Part shown: positions 9,338 to 18,434 of the stretch, one piece after another
Layout of the letters: every line of letters starts with the position of its first letter
How positions within the stretch are numbered: the stretch's first letter is position 1
Assembly (NCBI GenBank): GCA_019038695.1
Contig: JAHOYZ010000031.1
Location: 1-55,885 of the forward strand
DNA: 55,885 bases
Source of the DNA: Candidatus Zixiibacteriota bacterium
GTDB lineage: Bacteria; Zixibacteria; MSB-5A5; GN15; FEB-12
Reading direction: 5' to 3'
Translations under genes and position numbers: made by a program
The notes under the pieces: model-generated
Told to the model about the DNA's origin: nothing
Databases searched by the model: none
Seen by the model: only the letters and a program-made list of their open reading frames with translations

Positions 9338-10036
9338 ATGAAGATCGGTGCCATTATCGTAGCGGCTGGTAGTTCGGTTCGCTTTGGTGGAGATGTCCCC
9401 AAGCAGTTCCGTCAGGTATGTGGTCGACCATTGCTGTCATGGACAATCAGCCGGTTTCAGGCATCTCAGCGGGTTAGTCAGATAATAGTGGTGGTGGCTG
9501 AAGAACACCTGTTGTTCGCGGCTGAGAAAGTGGTTGATCCGTTTCGATTTGACAAGGTAACCAATATTGTCAAGGGCGGTGATACGCGGCAAGAGTCGGT
9601 AGCTCGTGGTCTCGCGGCGTTGCCAATCTCTACGGAGTATGTGGCTATTCATGACGGCGCACGTCCGCTGACCTCGACAGGCGATATCGACCGCGTGATT
9701 GACACGGCCGTCAAAGAACGGGCGGCAATACTGGCCGTGCCGGTGGCCGACACGGTCAAACGGGCCGCTGATGGCTATGTCATTGCCACACTTGATCGGT
9801 CGCGGTTGTACGGGGCGCAGACACCACAGGTGTTTCAGTACGATCTCATAATAGAGTCTCACCAGGCTATGGAGACGGGTGATTGTGAATTCTCCCCGAC
9901 CGATGATTCGGAATTGATCGAAGCGCGTGGATTCAAAGTCAAACTGGTTGAGCCAGAAGACATCAATCTAAAAGTAACCACCCGCGATGATCTGGCAATT
10001 GTTGAGGCCATTCTTCTGAGGGACAATAATGACTGA
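9338..10036 (+). CDS. ispD: 2-C-methyl-D-erythritol 4-phosphate cytidylyltransferase
   Basis: A 232-residue enzyme of the MEP isoprenoid pathway that joins CTP to methylerythritol phosphate. The nucleotide-binding loop ([19 protein letters not shown]) opens the protein. AIHDGARPL and VPVADTVK match the substrate and metal regions, and DDSELIE lies near the end. The stop overlaps the start of ispF by eight bases, so the two consecutive-pathway enzymes are coupled. The length is typical. Confidence 0.96.
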   Translation: MKIGAIIVAAGSSVRFGGDVPKQFRQVCGRPLLSWTISRFQASQRVSQIIVVVAEEHLLFAAEKVVDPFRFDKVTNIVKGGDTRQESVARGLAALPISTEYVAIHDGARPLTSTGDIDRVIDTAVKERAAILAVPVADTVKRAADGYVIATLDRSRLYGAQTPQVFQYDLIIESHQAMETGDCEFSPTDDSELIEARGFKVKLVEPEDINLKVTTRDDLAIVEAILLRDNND

Positions 10037-10517
10037 GATAAGAATTGGATCTGGTTTTGATGTTCACAAGCTGGTGGAAGACCGCGATCTTGTTATCGGC
10101 GGAGTCAGGATTCCGTATGAGCGTGGGCTGGAGGGTCACTCCGATGCCGACGTATTGCTCCATGCAATCATGGATGCTCTACTCGGTGCGGCAGGGTTGC
10201 CTGATATCGGGCAGCAGTATCCGCCTTCTGATCCTGCTTACAAAGATGCCGACTCGAAGGGGTTGTTGGCTCAAGTAGTTCGCATCGTACAGGATGCAGG
10301 TTTCGGACAGATCGTGAACATTGATGCGACTATCATAGCTGAACGACCGAAGATGGCGAACCATATTCCAGCAATGAAAACGGCGATAGCTAACCTCCTG
10401 AAGATCGACCCTGGGCGGGTGAATGTGAAGGCAACTACCACCGAGGGGCTTGGGTACATTGGCCGAGAGGAAGGAATAGCCGCCAGCGCGGTTTGCCTTA
10501 TCAGCAACGATGGGTGA
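10029..10517 (+). CDS. ispF: 2-C-methyl-D-erythritol 2,4-cyclodiphosphate synthase
   Basis: A 162-residue enzyme that cyclises the CDP-methylerythritol phosphate intermediate in the MEP pathway; the family forms homotrimers with a zinc site. The zinc ligands are visible as Asp11 and His13 (GSGFDVHKL) and His45 ([12 protein letters not shown]). The C-terminal block [21 protein letters not shown] is intact. The gene overlaps ispD by eight bases and the next gene by eight bases, forming a tight run ispD-ispF-DedA-ddl. Confidence 0.97.
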   Translation: MTEIRIGSGFDVHKLVEDRDLVIGGVRIPYERGLEGHSDADVLLHAIMDALLGAAGLPDIGQQYPPSDPAYKDADSKGLLAQVVRIVQDAGFGQIVNIDATIIAERPKMANHIPAMKTAIANLLKIDPGRVNVKATTTEGLGYIGREEGIAASAVCLISNDG

Positions 10518-11136
10518 AAATGTTCAACAAGTAAGCCAGTGGTTGGATTGGATATTTACCTATGGTTCAGGATGGGTGTATGTCGTTCTTTTCGTGGTCT
10601 GTTTCATAGAGAATGTGTTTCCGCCGTTTCCGGGTGACAGTTTTATCGTTGCTACGGGAGTACTCGTGGCGTTTGGTCGACTTGACTTTGTGTTGAGCGG
10701 TGTTCTTATCGCGGCCGGTGGACTTTCGTCGGTGATGCTCATGTATTATCTCGGACGACGATATGGACGAGATTTCTTTATGCGAAGGAACTTCAAGTAT
10801 TTCCCAACTGATGATATTGTTCGTTTTGAGAAACAACTCAAGAAGTGGGGGGCATTGCTGATGATCTTCTCGCGTTTCGTAGTCGGTTTCCGTTCAGCGA
10901 TTGCGGTGGGTGCCGGTATGGGGCGCTACGCTCCGGTGCGTATGGTTGCCTATTCATTCATTTCGTACACTTTGTTTGGCGGTTTGTTGATCTATTTGGG
11001 TTACGCATTGGCCGAGAACTTCGACCGTATCGCATATCTCTGGCGCACCTATAACTCAGTAGCCTGGGGTGTCGTTATCGTTCTGGTTAGCAGTCTGGTT
11101 ACCTGGAGAGTCCTTAAGGTGAGGAGAGGAGTATAG
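10510..11136 (+). CDS. DedA family membrane protein
   Basis: A 208-residue inner-membrane protein of the DedA/VTT family, members of which move lipid carriers such as undecaprenyl phosphate across the membrane. Family marks are [10 protein letters not shown] near residue 35, [11 protein letters not shown], and [19 protein letters not shown] with the conserved Arg residues. About five membrane segments are predicted. It overlaps ispF by eight bases and ends immediately before the ddl ATG. Placement between isoprenoid synthesis and peptidoglycan precursor genes fits a lipid-carrier role, which is inference. Confidence 0.92.
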   Translation: MGENVQQVSQWLDWIFTYGSGWVYVVLFVVCFIENVFPPFPGDSFIVATGVLVAFGRLDFVLSGVLIAAGGLSSVMLMYYLGRRYGRDFFMRRNFKYFPTDDIVRFEKQLKKWGALLMIFSRFVVGFRSAIAVGAGMGRYAPVRMVAYSFISYTLFGGLLIYLGYALAENFDRIAYLWRTYNSVAWGVVIVLVSSLVTWRVLKVRRGV

Positions 11137-12150
11137 ATGAAAGTGCTTCTGTTAGCAGGCGGCAGCAGCTCCGAGCGGGAGGTTTCTTTTGATTCCGGAC
11201 GGGCCATCTATGAGGTGCTGCATCGTCTGGGACATGAGGTGACGGCGCTTGATCCTGCTTTTGGGGTTGGACTTCTAAATGAAGACCAACGATATGTTAT
11301 CCCCGAATCAATAGAGGGGGAAACGTTACCCAATACGATTGACGAACGGGCCGTCGTTACTTCACTGACACCTGACGCGCTCGAAGATGTAGACGTTGTT
11401 TTTATCGGTCTGCACGGCGGGACCGGTGAGAATGGGACGATCCAATGTCTGCTTGATCTGGCTGGGAAGAAATACACCGGGTCCGGCATGACTGCCTCGA
11501 CGGTGGCGATGGATAAGAATATGACCAAACGTCTCGCAAGGTCAGCCGATGTTCGCACTCCGACCTGGGCACTCTGTTCCATCGAGGACGGCATAGAAGA
11601 GACGGAGATCCTCGAACAGATTCGCAGCAATTTCAGTCTACCTTTGATAGTAAAACCCAATCAGGGTGGTTCGACGGTCGGCCTGACAAAGGTCGAGACC
11701 CTTCGACAACTCTATCCAGCACTGGTAAAGGCTTCTGCGGAGTGTCCTCAGGTGTTGGTGGAGCAGTACATCAAGGGCCGTGAACTGACAGCAGCGGTGT
11801 TGGATGGTGAGGCATTACCGGTGGTCGAGATAGTACCCGAAGGCGGCCTGTATGATTATGAAGCGAAATACACCGAGGGGAAGTCTAACTATATTGTCCC
11901 GGCGGAGATTAGCCGCGAGATCAAGGAGGGGTTGCAGGAAGATGCGACCATCTTATATGACATGGTGGGGGCGTCAGGTTTGGCACGAGTAGATTTCAAA
12001 CTTGATGAGAACGAGAAGCACTTCTTCCTGGAAATAAATACATTGCCAGGAATGACCGCGCTATCTCTGGCACCTATGGCGGCCAAGGCAGGTGGGATCA
12101 CATTTGACGATTTAATTATCAGGCTTCTGGATTCGGCACTCAAAAGATAA
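11137..12150 (+). CDS. ddl: D-alanine--D-alanine ligase
   Basis: A 337-residue ATP-grasp enzyme that makes the D-Ala-D-Ala end of the peptidoglycan precursor. It has the N-terminal LLAGGSSSEREVSFDSG loop, GLHGGTGENGTIQ, the ATP-binding KPNQGGSTVGL loop, and LEINTLPGMT near the end with the metal-binding Glu and Asn. The length and order are normal. The start directly abuts the preceding DedA gene, and a GAGGAG motif lies just upstream. Confidence 0.96.
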   Translation: MKVLLLAGGSSSEREVSFDSGRAIYEVLHRLGHEVTALDPAFGVGLLNEDQRYVIPESIEGETLPNTIDERAVVTSLTPDALEDVDVVFIGLHGGTGENGTIQCLLDLAGKKYTGSGMTASTVAMDKNMTKRLARSADVRTPTWALCSIEDGIEETEILEQIRSNFSLPLIVKPNQGGSTVGLTKVETLRQLYPALVKASAECPQVLVEQYIKGRELTAAVLDGEALPVVEIVPEGGLYDYEAKYTEGKSNYIVPAEISREIKEGLQEDATILYDMVGASGLARVDFKLDENEKHFFLEINTLPGMTALSLAPMAAKAGGITFDDLIIRLLDSALKR

Positions 12151-12159
12151 GGTACGTTT

Positions 12160-12897
12160 GTGGATAAGTTATCACCAAAGGCAGTCATTTTTGACCTCGG
12201 ATCAACACTAATCGAATACGAAACGCTCGGTTGGAGTGAGTTGGCCATGCAGGCCACAAACAGTACCTGGGATTTTTTGTCTTCCCGGGGATATGAGATT
12301 CCTGAGAAGGAACACTATGTTGAAGTGTTCGAGAGCATCAAACATCGCTATCGCGATCATGCTCTCAAGACTCTCCAGGAGTGGACTGTTCCTCAGGTTG
12401 CGACTGAGGTGTTGAAGGGGCTGGGATTGGAGCCGGACGGTAAGTTGATCGATGATTTCTTTGCCGCCTACTATGCTCCGGTAGAGGCGCAGTTGTTCGC
12501 CTACGACGACACTATTGAAACTCTTGAGAAGATTCGAGGGACCATTCCGGTCGTGGGTTTGATCTCCAACACGATCTTCCCTGAGCAAACGCATCATGGC
12601 GAACTAGAACGTTTTGGAATAACACCCTTCCTGGATTTCACACTCTTCAGCTCCACTTTTGGCAAACGCAAACCGCACGAGGATATCTTTATCAAGGCGG
12701 CTAATCTTGCCGGACTGGCTCCGGCGGAATGTGTGTATGTGGGGGACCGGTATGTCGAGGACATTGAGGGTCCATCCGGAGTGGGGATGTCGGCTATTCT
12801 CAAGATCAAGGAGGGTCGGGAGTATCCTGAAGAGATGCCTCTGGCGACGCGCAGGATTCACACCCTGGCTGAGCTTGAGGAGCATCTCGAATTATGA
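12160..12897 (+). CDS. HAD family hydrolase
   Basis: A 245-residue haloacid-dehalogenase-fold protein, probably a phosphatase. Motif I is VIFDLGSTL with nucleophile Asp12; the usual second Asp is Gly, as in several YjjG-like HADs. Motif II is GLISNT, motif III is GKRKPHEDIF with the Lys, and motif IV is VYVGDRYVEDIEG. The long helical insertion after motif I is a C1-type cap. The start is a GTG at 12160, nine bases after the ddl stop. The substrate cannot be told from sequence. Confidence 0.9.
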   Translation: MDKLSPKAVIFDLGSTLIEYETLGWSELAMQATNSTWDFLSSRGYEIPEKEHYVEVFESIKHRYRDHALKTLQEWTVPQVATEVLKGLGLEPDGKLIDDFFAAYYAPVEAQLFAYDDTIETLEKIRGTIPVVGLISNTIFPEQTHHGELERFGITPFLDFTLFSSTFGKRKPHEDIFIKAANLAGLAPAECVYVGDRYVEDIEGPSGVGMSAILKIKEGREYPEEMPLATRRIHTLAELEEHLEL

Positions 12898-12991
12898 GTG
12901 GACGAGTAATGCGGGGTGGATTATATTCTCTGAATGTCCCGACCGCCGCACGAAACGGCAATGAAAGACACGAGTAATTAATGGAGATAAT

Positions 12992-14068
12992 ATGGATCGC
13001 ACAGAACTCTTGCTAAAAGAAATCACCGAGGCCAATGGCGTGTCCGGCTATGAAGGTGAGATTCGCCAGATACTGAAGCGCGAAATGGAAGGGCTGGTTG
13101 ACGAAATTCAGCATGACCGGCTCGGATCGATTATCGGCATCAAACCTGGAACATCCGACCGACCCCGTGTGATGATGATTAGCCACATGGACGAAATTGG
13201 CTTTATGGTCAAGGAAATCACATCTAACGGCTACATCAAGTTCCTGCCCCTTGGAGGTTGGTGGGGTCATTTAGCTATGGGCCAGCGTGTGCGGGTTATG
13301 ACATCCAAGGGACCGGTATTGGGAGTCGTTGGTTCTCAACCACCTCACATGGTGCCGATGGAAGACCGCAAGAAGGTTGTGGAACTTAAAGATATGTACA
13401 TCGATGTGGGTGTTCAGAAGAAGTACGACATCAAAAAGAAACTGAGTATAAAGGTAGGCGATCCGATCGTACCCGACAGCGAGTTCACAATTATGGGCAA
13501 TCGCAAGATGTATATGTCCAAGGCGTTTGATAATCGGGTTTCCTGCGCCATTGTTCTTGATGTTCTGAGGAAACTCCAGAAGACCAAACACGCCAGCACA
13601 ATCCTTGGTGCTGCTAGTGTGCAGGAAGAGGTTGGCCTTCGTGGTGCTCAAACAGCCGCGTTTGTCGGCGACCCTGATGTCTGCATCGTTATTGATACTG
13701 GTATCGCTCGTGATATGCCGCCGGAGGGGATGGATCGTGACGAGCGTCTGGGAGCCGGACCCGCAGTGTTGATATATGACGCTGTGATGATCCCAAATCT
13801 CAAATTACGCGATCTGGTGATTAGTACAGCCGAAACCAAGAAGATACCATATCACCTGTCGTATATGGAACGAGGTGGCACAGATGGTGGTCCCGTACAT
13901 AAGACAGGTGCCGGAGTACCTTCGATTGTGATCGGTCCGCCCGTTCGGTACATTCATACCCATAATGCAATTCTGAATCGTACCGACTATGACAATACGG
14001 TCAAGCTGGTTGTGGAAGTGATTAAAAAACTCAACGACCGGACAGTTAAGTCATTTACGAAGGATTAA
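12992..14068 (+). CDS. M42 family metallopeptidase
   Basis: A 358-residue di-metal aminopeptidase of the M42 family (tetrahedral aminopeptidase type). Metal ligands and catalytic residues are visible: His65 and Asp67 (ISHMDEIGF), bridging Asp180 (KAFDNRVS), catalytic Glu212 and Glu213 (VQEEVGLRGA), Asp235 (VIDTGIA) and the C-terminal His in RYIHTHNA. The protein is probably cytoplasmic, since no signal peptide is seen. Some members are labelled endoglucanase M in databases, but peptidase activity is the supported role. A GGAG ribosome binding site precedes the ATG. Confidence 0.95.
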   Translation: MDRTELLLKEITEANGVSGYEGEIRQILKREMEGLVDEIQHDRLGSIIGIKPGTSDRPRVMMISHMDEIGFMVKEITSNGYIKFLPLGGWWGHLAMGQRVRVMTSKGPVLGVVGSQPPHMVPMEDRKKVVELKDMYIDVGVQKKYDIKKKLSIKVGDPIVPDSEFTIMGNRKMYMSKAFDNRVSCAIVLDVLRKLQKTKHASTILGAASVQEEVGLRGAQTAAFVGDPDVCIVIDTGIARDMPPEGMDRDERLGAGPAVLIYDAVMIPNLKLRDLVISTAETKKIPYHLSYMERGGTDGGPVHKTGAGVPSIVIGPPVRYIHTHNAILNRTDYDNTVKLVVEVIKKLNDRTVKSFTKD

Positions 14069-14075
14069 AACGACT

Positions 14076-15479
14076 ATGGCGCTGAGATTCAAGAACAGCT
14101 TTACGCGGACCAAGGAAGAATTTCGCTCGATTGACGAGGGCAAAGTGCGTATGTACACCTGCGGCCCGACGGTTTACAACTATGCCCATATCGGCAATTT
14201 TCGGACATATATGTTCGAGGATTTGTTACGACGGTATCTCAAGTACAAGGGTTACGATGTAACCCAGGTGATGAACCTGACAGATATTGATGATAAGACG
14301 ATTCGTGATTCGCAGAAGGAAGGCGTGTCGCTGAAGGAGTTCACGGACCGGTTTGTCAAGGCGTTCTTTGATGACCTGGACAGTTTGGGTATCGAGCGTG
14401 CTGAGCACTATCCACCTGCTACCGAACATATCCCCGAGATGGTAGTGTTGATCCAGAAACTGGTCGAGAATGGACTTGCCTACGAAGTCGATGGCAACTA
14501 CTACTTCCGCATATCAGCGTTCAAGGACTACGGCAAATTAGCTCATCTTGACTTGGATGGCCTCAAAGCTGGAGCGCGTGTTGCGGCTGACGAATATGAA
14601 AAAGATTCAGTCTCGGATTTCGCACTCTGGAAAGCATGGGATGAAGCCGACGGTGATGTCTACTGGGAAACGGAACTTGGCAAGGGCCGTCCGGGTTGGC
14701 ATATTGAATGTTCGGCTATGTCGATGAAATTTCTTGGCGAGACATTTGACATTCACACCGGCGGCGTGGACAATATGTTCCCCCACCATGAGAATGAGAT
14801 TGCTCAATCGGAAGGGGCTACCGGTAAGAAGTTTGTCAACTACTGGATGCACAGCGAGTACCTCATTGTTGAGGGACGCAGGATGTCCAAGTCCCTGGGC
14901 AATTTCCACACGCTTCGAGACCTGATGAAAAAGGGATACTCCGGCGTTGCCGTACGATATTTGCTACTGGCGACTCATTACCGCCAGCAGTTGAACTTCA
15001 GTCTTACCGGTTTGGATGCTGCAAGAAAGGCGGTCAATAGGTATCTTTGCTGCGTGTCGAATCTGGGCGAGTATTCCGGAGGAGATTCTTCGGGAGGTGA
15101 GGTCGAGAAAGTTATCGAAAAGGCGAAGTCCGGGTTTGAATTGGCGCTGGATGATGATCTTAATATCTCGGGAGCACTGGGTGTCGTGTTTGATTTCATT
15201 CGCGACATCAATCGGCTCAAAGCGGAGAATCGACTTTCAATTGAAGAGCGCGACAATGCCCTATCCACGATTCGTCGGCTTGATGAAGTCCTGAATTTCT
15301 GCTTTGAGGCTGGAGAAGAAGGCATCGATGCTGAGATTGATGGCCTGATTGAGCAGCGAGCAGAAGCCCGTAAGAACAAGGATTTCGCATTGGCCGACAA
15401 AATACGAGATGACCTGGCTGCGTGTGGAATTATTCTTGAGGACACTGCTCAAGGTGTAAAGTGGAAGCGGAAAGCATGA
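14076..15479 (+). CDS. cysS: Cysteine--tRNA ligase
   Basis: A 467-residue class I aminoacyl-tRNA synthetase. It has the zinc- and cysteine-binding MYTCGPTVYNYAHIGNFR segment, which contains the HIGN form of the HIGH motif. WHIECSAMS and HTGGVDNMFPHHENE follow, and the KMSKS loop reads RMSKSLGN. The C-terminal DALR and anticodon-binding regions are present. The length is normal. It starts seven bases after the M42 peptidase and ends just before the tRNA-Thr promoter. Confidence 0.97.
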   Translation: MALRFKNSFTRTKEEFRSIDEGKVRMYTCGPTVYNYAHIGNFRTYMFEDLLRRYLKYKGYDVTQVMNLTDIDDKTIRDSQKEGVSLKEFTDRFVKAFFDDLDSLGIERAEHYPPATEHIPEMVVLIQKLVENGLAYEVDGNYYFRISAFKDYGKLAHLDLDGLKAGARVAADEYEKDSVSDFALWKAWDEADGDVYWETELGKGRPGWHIECSAMSMKFLGETFDIHTGGVDNMFPHHENEIAQSEGATGKKFVNYWMHSEYLIVEGRRMSKSLGNFHTLRDLMKKGYSGVAVRYLLLATHYRQQLNFSLTGLDAARKAVNRYLCCVSNLGEYSGGDSSGGEVEKVIEKAKSGFELALDDDLNISGALGVVFDFIRDINRLKAENRLSIEERDNALSTIRRLDEVLNFCFEAGEEGIDAEIDGLIEQRAEARKNKDFALADKIRDDLAACGIILEDTAQGVKWKRKA

Positions 15480-15509
15480 TTCTCATATTTGTCGAGCGAT
15501 CTTAAGGAC

Positions 15510-15538
15510 TTGACAAGGACGTCCGTTTTTCGTACAAC
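15510..15538 (+). promoter_or_regulatory. Promoter for tRNA-Thr
   Basis: Perfect TTGACA (15510-15515), a 17-base spacer and TACAAC (15533-15538). The expected transcript start is a few bases before the tRNA at 15553. Confidence 0.7.
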
Positions 15539-15552
15539 CAAGTGTTGATATG

Positions 15553-15625
15553 GCCGGCGTAGCTCAGATGGTAGAGCAGCTGATTTGTAATCAGCAGGTC
15601 ATCAGTTCGATTCTGGTCGCCGGCT
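15553..15625 (+). tRNA. tRNA-Thr (anticodon TGT)
   Basis: A 73-base cloverleaf. The seven-pair acceptor stem GCCGGCG/CGCCGGC is perfect, the D stem is GCTC/GAGC, and the anticodon stem is GCTGA/TCAGC around loop TTTGTAA, giving anticodon TGT. The T arm is ATCAG-TTCGATT-CTGGT. The discriminator base is T and no CCA is encoded. Confidence 0.96.
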
Positions 15626-15660
15626 TATCTTACACCGCAACAACTTAACAATTGTCAATT

Positions 15661-15707
15661 ATGCGTCTCTGATTGGAGTCAGCAGGTCTCCATCAGGGGC
15701 GCATTTT
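15661..15707 (+). terminator. Stem-loop with short T-run after tRNA-Thr
   Basis: A 16-pair stem with two G-T wobbles and one bulged T joins ATGCGTCTCTGATTGGA to TCCATCAGGGGCGCAT, around an inner loop of about 11 bases, followed by TTTCCC. The stem is long for a plain terminator and could instead be one half of a repeat element. It would end the tRNA-Thr transcript. Confidence 0.55.
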
Positions 15708-15810
15708 CCCACGACAATCGGGCCAGTCCTTTCCAAAGCGCATATTGGGCCACGCCGACATCAGAGAAAGGTACGTTCACATAGACGAACGTGCCATGGT
15801 GGCTGTTCAT
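15679..15810 (-). pseudogene. Possible remnant of a protein-coding gene
   Basis: On the minus strand an open frame of 43 codons runs from an ATG at 15810 to a TGA at 15679-15681, and it stays open further upstream without a start. The predicted peptide (beginning MNSHHGTFVYVNVPF, later ARLSWENAPLMETC) has a balanced, protein-like composition, unlike most shadow frames. It has no good ribosome binding site and its 3' end lies inside the stem-loop at 15661-15704. I do not recognise the family. It may be chance. Confidence 0.25.
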
Positions 15811-15902
15811 GAAGCCCACAGTCCGGTCAGAAAGTTGGGAGTAGGTTGACAAATGAGAATGCGAAGCGTATAGTCGGGATACGCTAACAGAGGAGAGAAA
15901 GA

Positions 15903-16475
15903 ATGAAACAAGTAGCGACTATTCTTATATGTCTACTCACTTTAGGGTGTACTCGAACATCTATACAATCTTTGATACACCCTGAGTTGGGAGACAGGGT
16001 ATATACACATATTTGTGTCCATGGTAATTTCGACAATATTGAATTGAAGAAAGCAATCGAGGATAAGGTAGCTTCTGAAACGAAGAAGCGCAGAGTTGAA
16101 TGTATCAAATTCAGCGAAGTCTATTCGTTCTACTCCAGCGATGATTCTATCCTTGCCGATCTCCATGCTAAACGAGTACAGGCGATACTTGTTATTACGC
16201 CAGGTAAAGCGGGGACAACTGAATTCTATATCCCACCAACAACTACTTCGACAACGACAGGTTCAATAACCAAGACAACTGCATCAGGTGGCTATAGGGG
16301 GGTGAATCCTTGGTCTACCACAACTGCTGAATTATACGACATTCAGACGGGGAATAAAGTTTGGAGAGCATCCGCCTCAACAAAAGGTAACGCTTTTGCT
16401 AATTTTAAAAACTTAGCGCGTTCTGTCGGAGGGAAGATAGTTGTAAAACTTATGCAAGACGGACTTATCCCCTAA
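15903..16475 (+). CDS. Putative lipoprotein, unknown function
   Basis: A 190-residue protein with a short signal peptide (MKQVATILICLLTLGC) ending in a lipobox-like LTLGC; the -3 residue is Thr, so lipid attachment is likely but not certain. The middle is a Thr/Ser/Gly-rich stretch (residues 110-135), followed by TAELYDIQTGNKVWRA. That ending recalls small lipoproteins whose conserved tail describes export of a component by ABC systems, but I cannot name the family. The gene has a good GAGGAGAG ribosome binding site. Its codons look richer in A and T than those of its neighbours, which hints at transfer. It lies between a tRNA and an ABC operon. Confidence 0.75.
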   Translation: MKQVATILICLLTLGCTRTSIQSLIHPELGDRVYTHICVHGNFDNIELKKAIEDKVASETKKRRVECIKFSEVYSFYSSDDSILADLHAKRVQAILVITPGKAGTTEFYIPPTTTSTTTGSITKTTASGGYRGVNPWSTTTAELYDIQTGNKVWRASASTKGNAFANFKNLARSVGGKIVVKLMQDGLIP

Positions 16476-16597
16476 TGCACCCTCGCTATTGGTGGCTGTT
16501 CAATTGCTAAGTTGCTCGACCGACAAGCCAAACATTTTCTTGACTTTGTCGTATTGGATATGCAATACAGTTGTAAGAATGCAAATGAAGGAACGTG

Positions 16598-17551
16598 ATG
16601 ACCGTTATTGATGCACAGGAACTGTCCAAGGCCTATACCGATGGGTTCAAGAAACGCAGTATCCTGGCGCTTGATGCCGTCACGTTTTCTGTCACTCAGG
16701 GGGAAATCTTCGGCCTGCTGGGACCTAATGGGGCAGGCAAAACCACGTTTATGAAGGTAGCGCTGGGAATCGTGCAGGCTACATCCGGACGAATAAACAT
16801 TACGGGGCGACGCCCCTCTGATCCTCGATCGCGCCGCAAAGTGGGTTATCTTCCAGAGAATCATCGTTTTCCGATTCATCTTACCGGTCTGGGATTGCTT
16901 CAATTTACCGGTCGTCAATACGGTCTTAGTGCTTCAGAAATCAGTGATCGGACAGATTTGTTGCTTCCGATGGTAGGCATGGACAAGTGGGGAGAAACGA
17001 AGATTCGAAAATACTCCAAGGGCATGCAGCAGCGTATCGGTCTGGCGCAGGCACTGATGCCTGACCCGGATGTGCTGATGCTCGACGAGCCGACTGATGG
17101 TGTCGATCCGGTGGGCAAGGTAGAGATACGCACCGTGCTAGAACGGATCAGGGGGGAGGGGAAGTCGATTGTTCTCAATTCGCATCTGCTGGCGGAGGTC
17201 GAGAGCGTGGCTGATCGAGTCGCTATCTTGTCGCGTGGTCATATAGTACGGATCGCCAGTATCGACGACCTTACCCAGCGTCAGTGCCAGTTCAAAATCA
17301 GAGCTGAGATTGGCAATCGTCTGGTTGAGGTACCCGAGGAAGTGGGTAGAATACTGAGCTTGTCCTCTGGAGGGCTGGTGGTGGAGTTGGTAGACGATGA
17401 TAAGATTAACTTCGTTATCGACGAGCTACGGATGAAGAAAATAGCCATTCGATCCGTAGAGCCACTGAAAGTATCGCTGGAACAGTCTTTCATCGAGGCC
17501 ATAACCCAACCAGTTGCGGACGATGGGGATGGAGAAAAGGCGGAATCATGA
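16598..17551 (+). CDS. ABC transporter ATP-binding protein
   Basis: A 317-residue ATPase of the ABC-2 export type. Walker A is GPNGAGKTT, the signature is YSKGMQQRIG and Walker B is VLMLDEPTDGVDP, followed by the switch His in LNSHLLAEVE. The last 90 residues form the extra domain common in CcmA/DrrA-like and NatA-like ATPases. The start is taken as ATG 16598; a GTG at 16595 is in frame but too close to the AAGGA site (16588-16592). The permease gene overlaps the stop as ATGA. The substrate is unknown. Confidence 0.94.
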   Translation: MTVIDAQELSKAYTDGFKKRSILALDAVTFSVTQGEIFGLLGPNGAGKTTFMKVALGIVQATSGRINITGRRPSDPRSRRKVGYLPENHRFPIHLTGLGLLQFTGRQYGLSASEISDRTDLLLPMVGMDKWGETKIRKYSKGMQQRIGLAQALMPDPDVLMLDEPTDGVDPVGKVEIRTVLERIRGEGKSIVLNSHLLAEVESVADRVAILSRGHIVRIASIDDLTQRQCQFKIRAEIGNRLVEVPEEVGRILSLSSGGLVVELVDDDKINFVIDELRMKKIAIRSVEPLKVSLEQSFIEAITQPVADDGDGEKAES

Positions 17552-18339
17552 ATGGGATGATACATGACTGCCTGCTGGAGATGGTTGACCGCAAAGCTAT
17601 CTGGATGTTCGTGGTGGTGACGATCATTGCCGCACTCATCATAGTGGCTACCAGTTCGTTCAGCGCTCAATTCGAGATCGAGGGTCAACCCGATGTTGAC
17701 CCACTTGGCGGTGTGATCGATGTTGCTGCCACCAAGGGACTGGCGTCGCATCTGGGCTTCATGATGTTTCTGGCTGTGTTTGCAACGGCTGGAATTATCC
17801 CCAATATGCTGGTGCGCGGACGGGCGGAATACTATCTGTCGAAACCGATTTCGCGTACTACTTTCTATCTTGGTCGTTTGGTCAGTATCTGGTTGGTGTA
17901 CGGTGCCACGATTGTTGTTTGTGGCCTTGTTACGTTGCTGCTTCTGTATCTATCCCACGGTTATTCGAATGCGAACGTGGTCTATCTTTTCGTCGAGTGT
18001 TTGTTTTCGTATTTTATATGGCTGAGCATCACGACTTGCGCCGGGATTGTTTTTGGCTCGACGGCGCTGGCGATGATGACCGCTTTTCTGACGTATGTCT
18101 TGCAGATAATATTGAGTTTCCACGAAGTATTCCACGATTTCGTTGGCGATAAGGCTATCGCCAAAGTGGGTGACTTTCTCTACTATATATTCCCGAAGAC
18201 GGGCGAGATCGGTGAGATCGGCGAGAGTTTGGCTATGGGTGAGACAGTTGGTAGCTGGATGCCCGTCTGGTCGTCGCTTCTGTTTGCGCTGGCTCTAATC
18301 TGGACTACAGTGCTTGTGTTCAATCGCAAGGACTATTAA
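17548..18339 (+). CDS. ABC-2 type transporter permease
   Basis: A 263-residue membrane protein with about six predicted spans, the partner of the preceding ATPase. It starts MNGMIHDCLLEMVDRKAIWMF and has a soluble loop after span 1 (QFEIEGQPDVDPLGG). The segment with RGRAEYYLSKPISRTTFYLGR is typical of NosY/ABC-2 permeases. The ATG overlaps the ATPase stop by four bases. Together they form a minimal one-ATPase, one-permease exporter of unknown cargo. Confidence 0.92.
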   Translation: MNGMIHDCLLEMVDRKAIWMFVVVTIIAALIIVATSSFSAQFEIEGQPDVDPLGGVIDVAATKGLASHLGFMMFLAVFATAGIIPNMLVRGRAEYYLSKPISRTTFYLGRLVSIWLVYGATIVVCGLVTLLLLYLSHGYSNANVVYLFVECLFSYFIWLSITTCAGIVFGSTALAMMTAFLTYVLQIILSFHEVFHDFVGDKAIAKVGDFLYYIFPKTGEIGEIGESLAMGETVGSWMPVWSSLLFALALIWTTVLVFNRKDY

Positions 18340-18434
18340 CAACCGGGGCACTGACTCAATCCGCTTTACACTCCAAAGCTTGCGTCATATATTCCGCTAG
18401 CTAAAATTGGTGATAATGACTCAAGGAGGACTCG

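Larger units (their letters stand above)
15480..15902. other. Non-coding region around tRNA-Thr
   Basis: This 420-base gap holds the tRNA-Thr promoter and gene, a strong stem-loop at 15661-15704 and a short open frame on the minus strand at 15679-15810 that may be a gene remnant. The last 90 bases hold the ribosome binding site (GAGGAGAG) of the next gene and no promoter I can recognise with confidence. Confidence 0.6.

Noticed and set aside
15591-15688. Direct repeat TCAGCAGGTC in tRNA-Thr and again 88 bases downstream, as an attachment site
   Set aside because: Only ten bases long, in the anticodon/variable arm instead of the tRNA 3' end, and no integrase is present.
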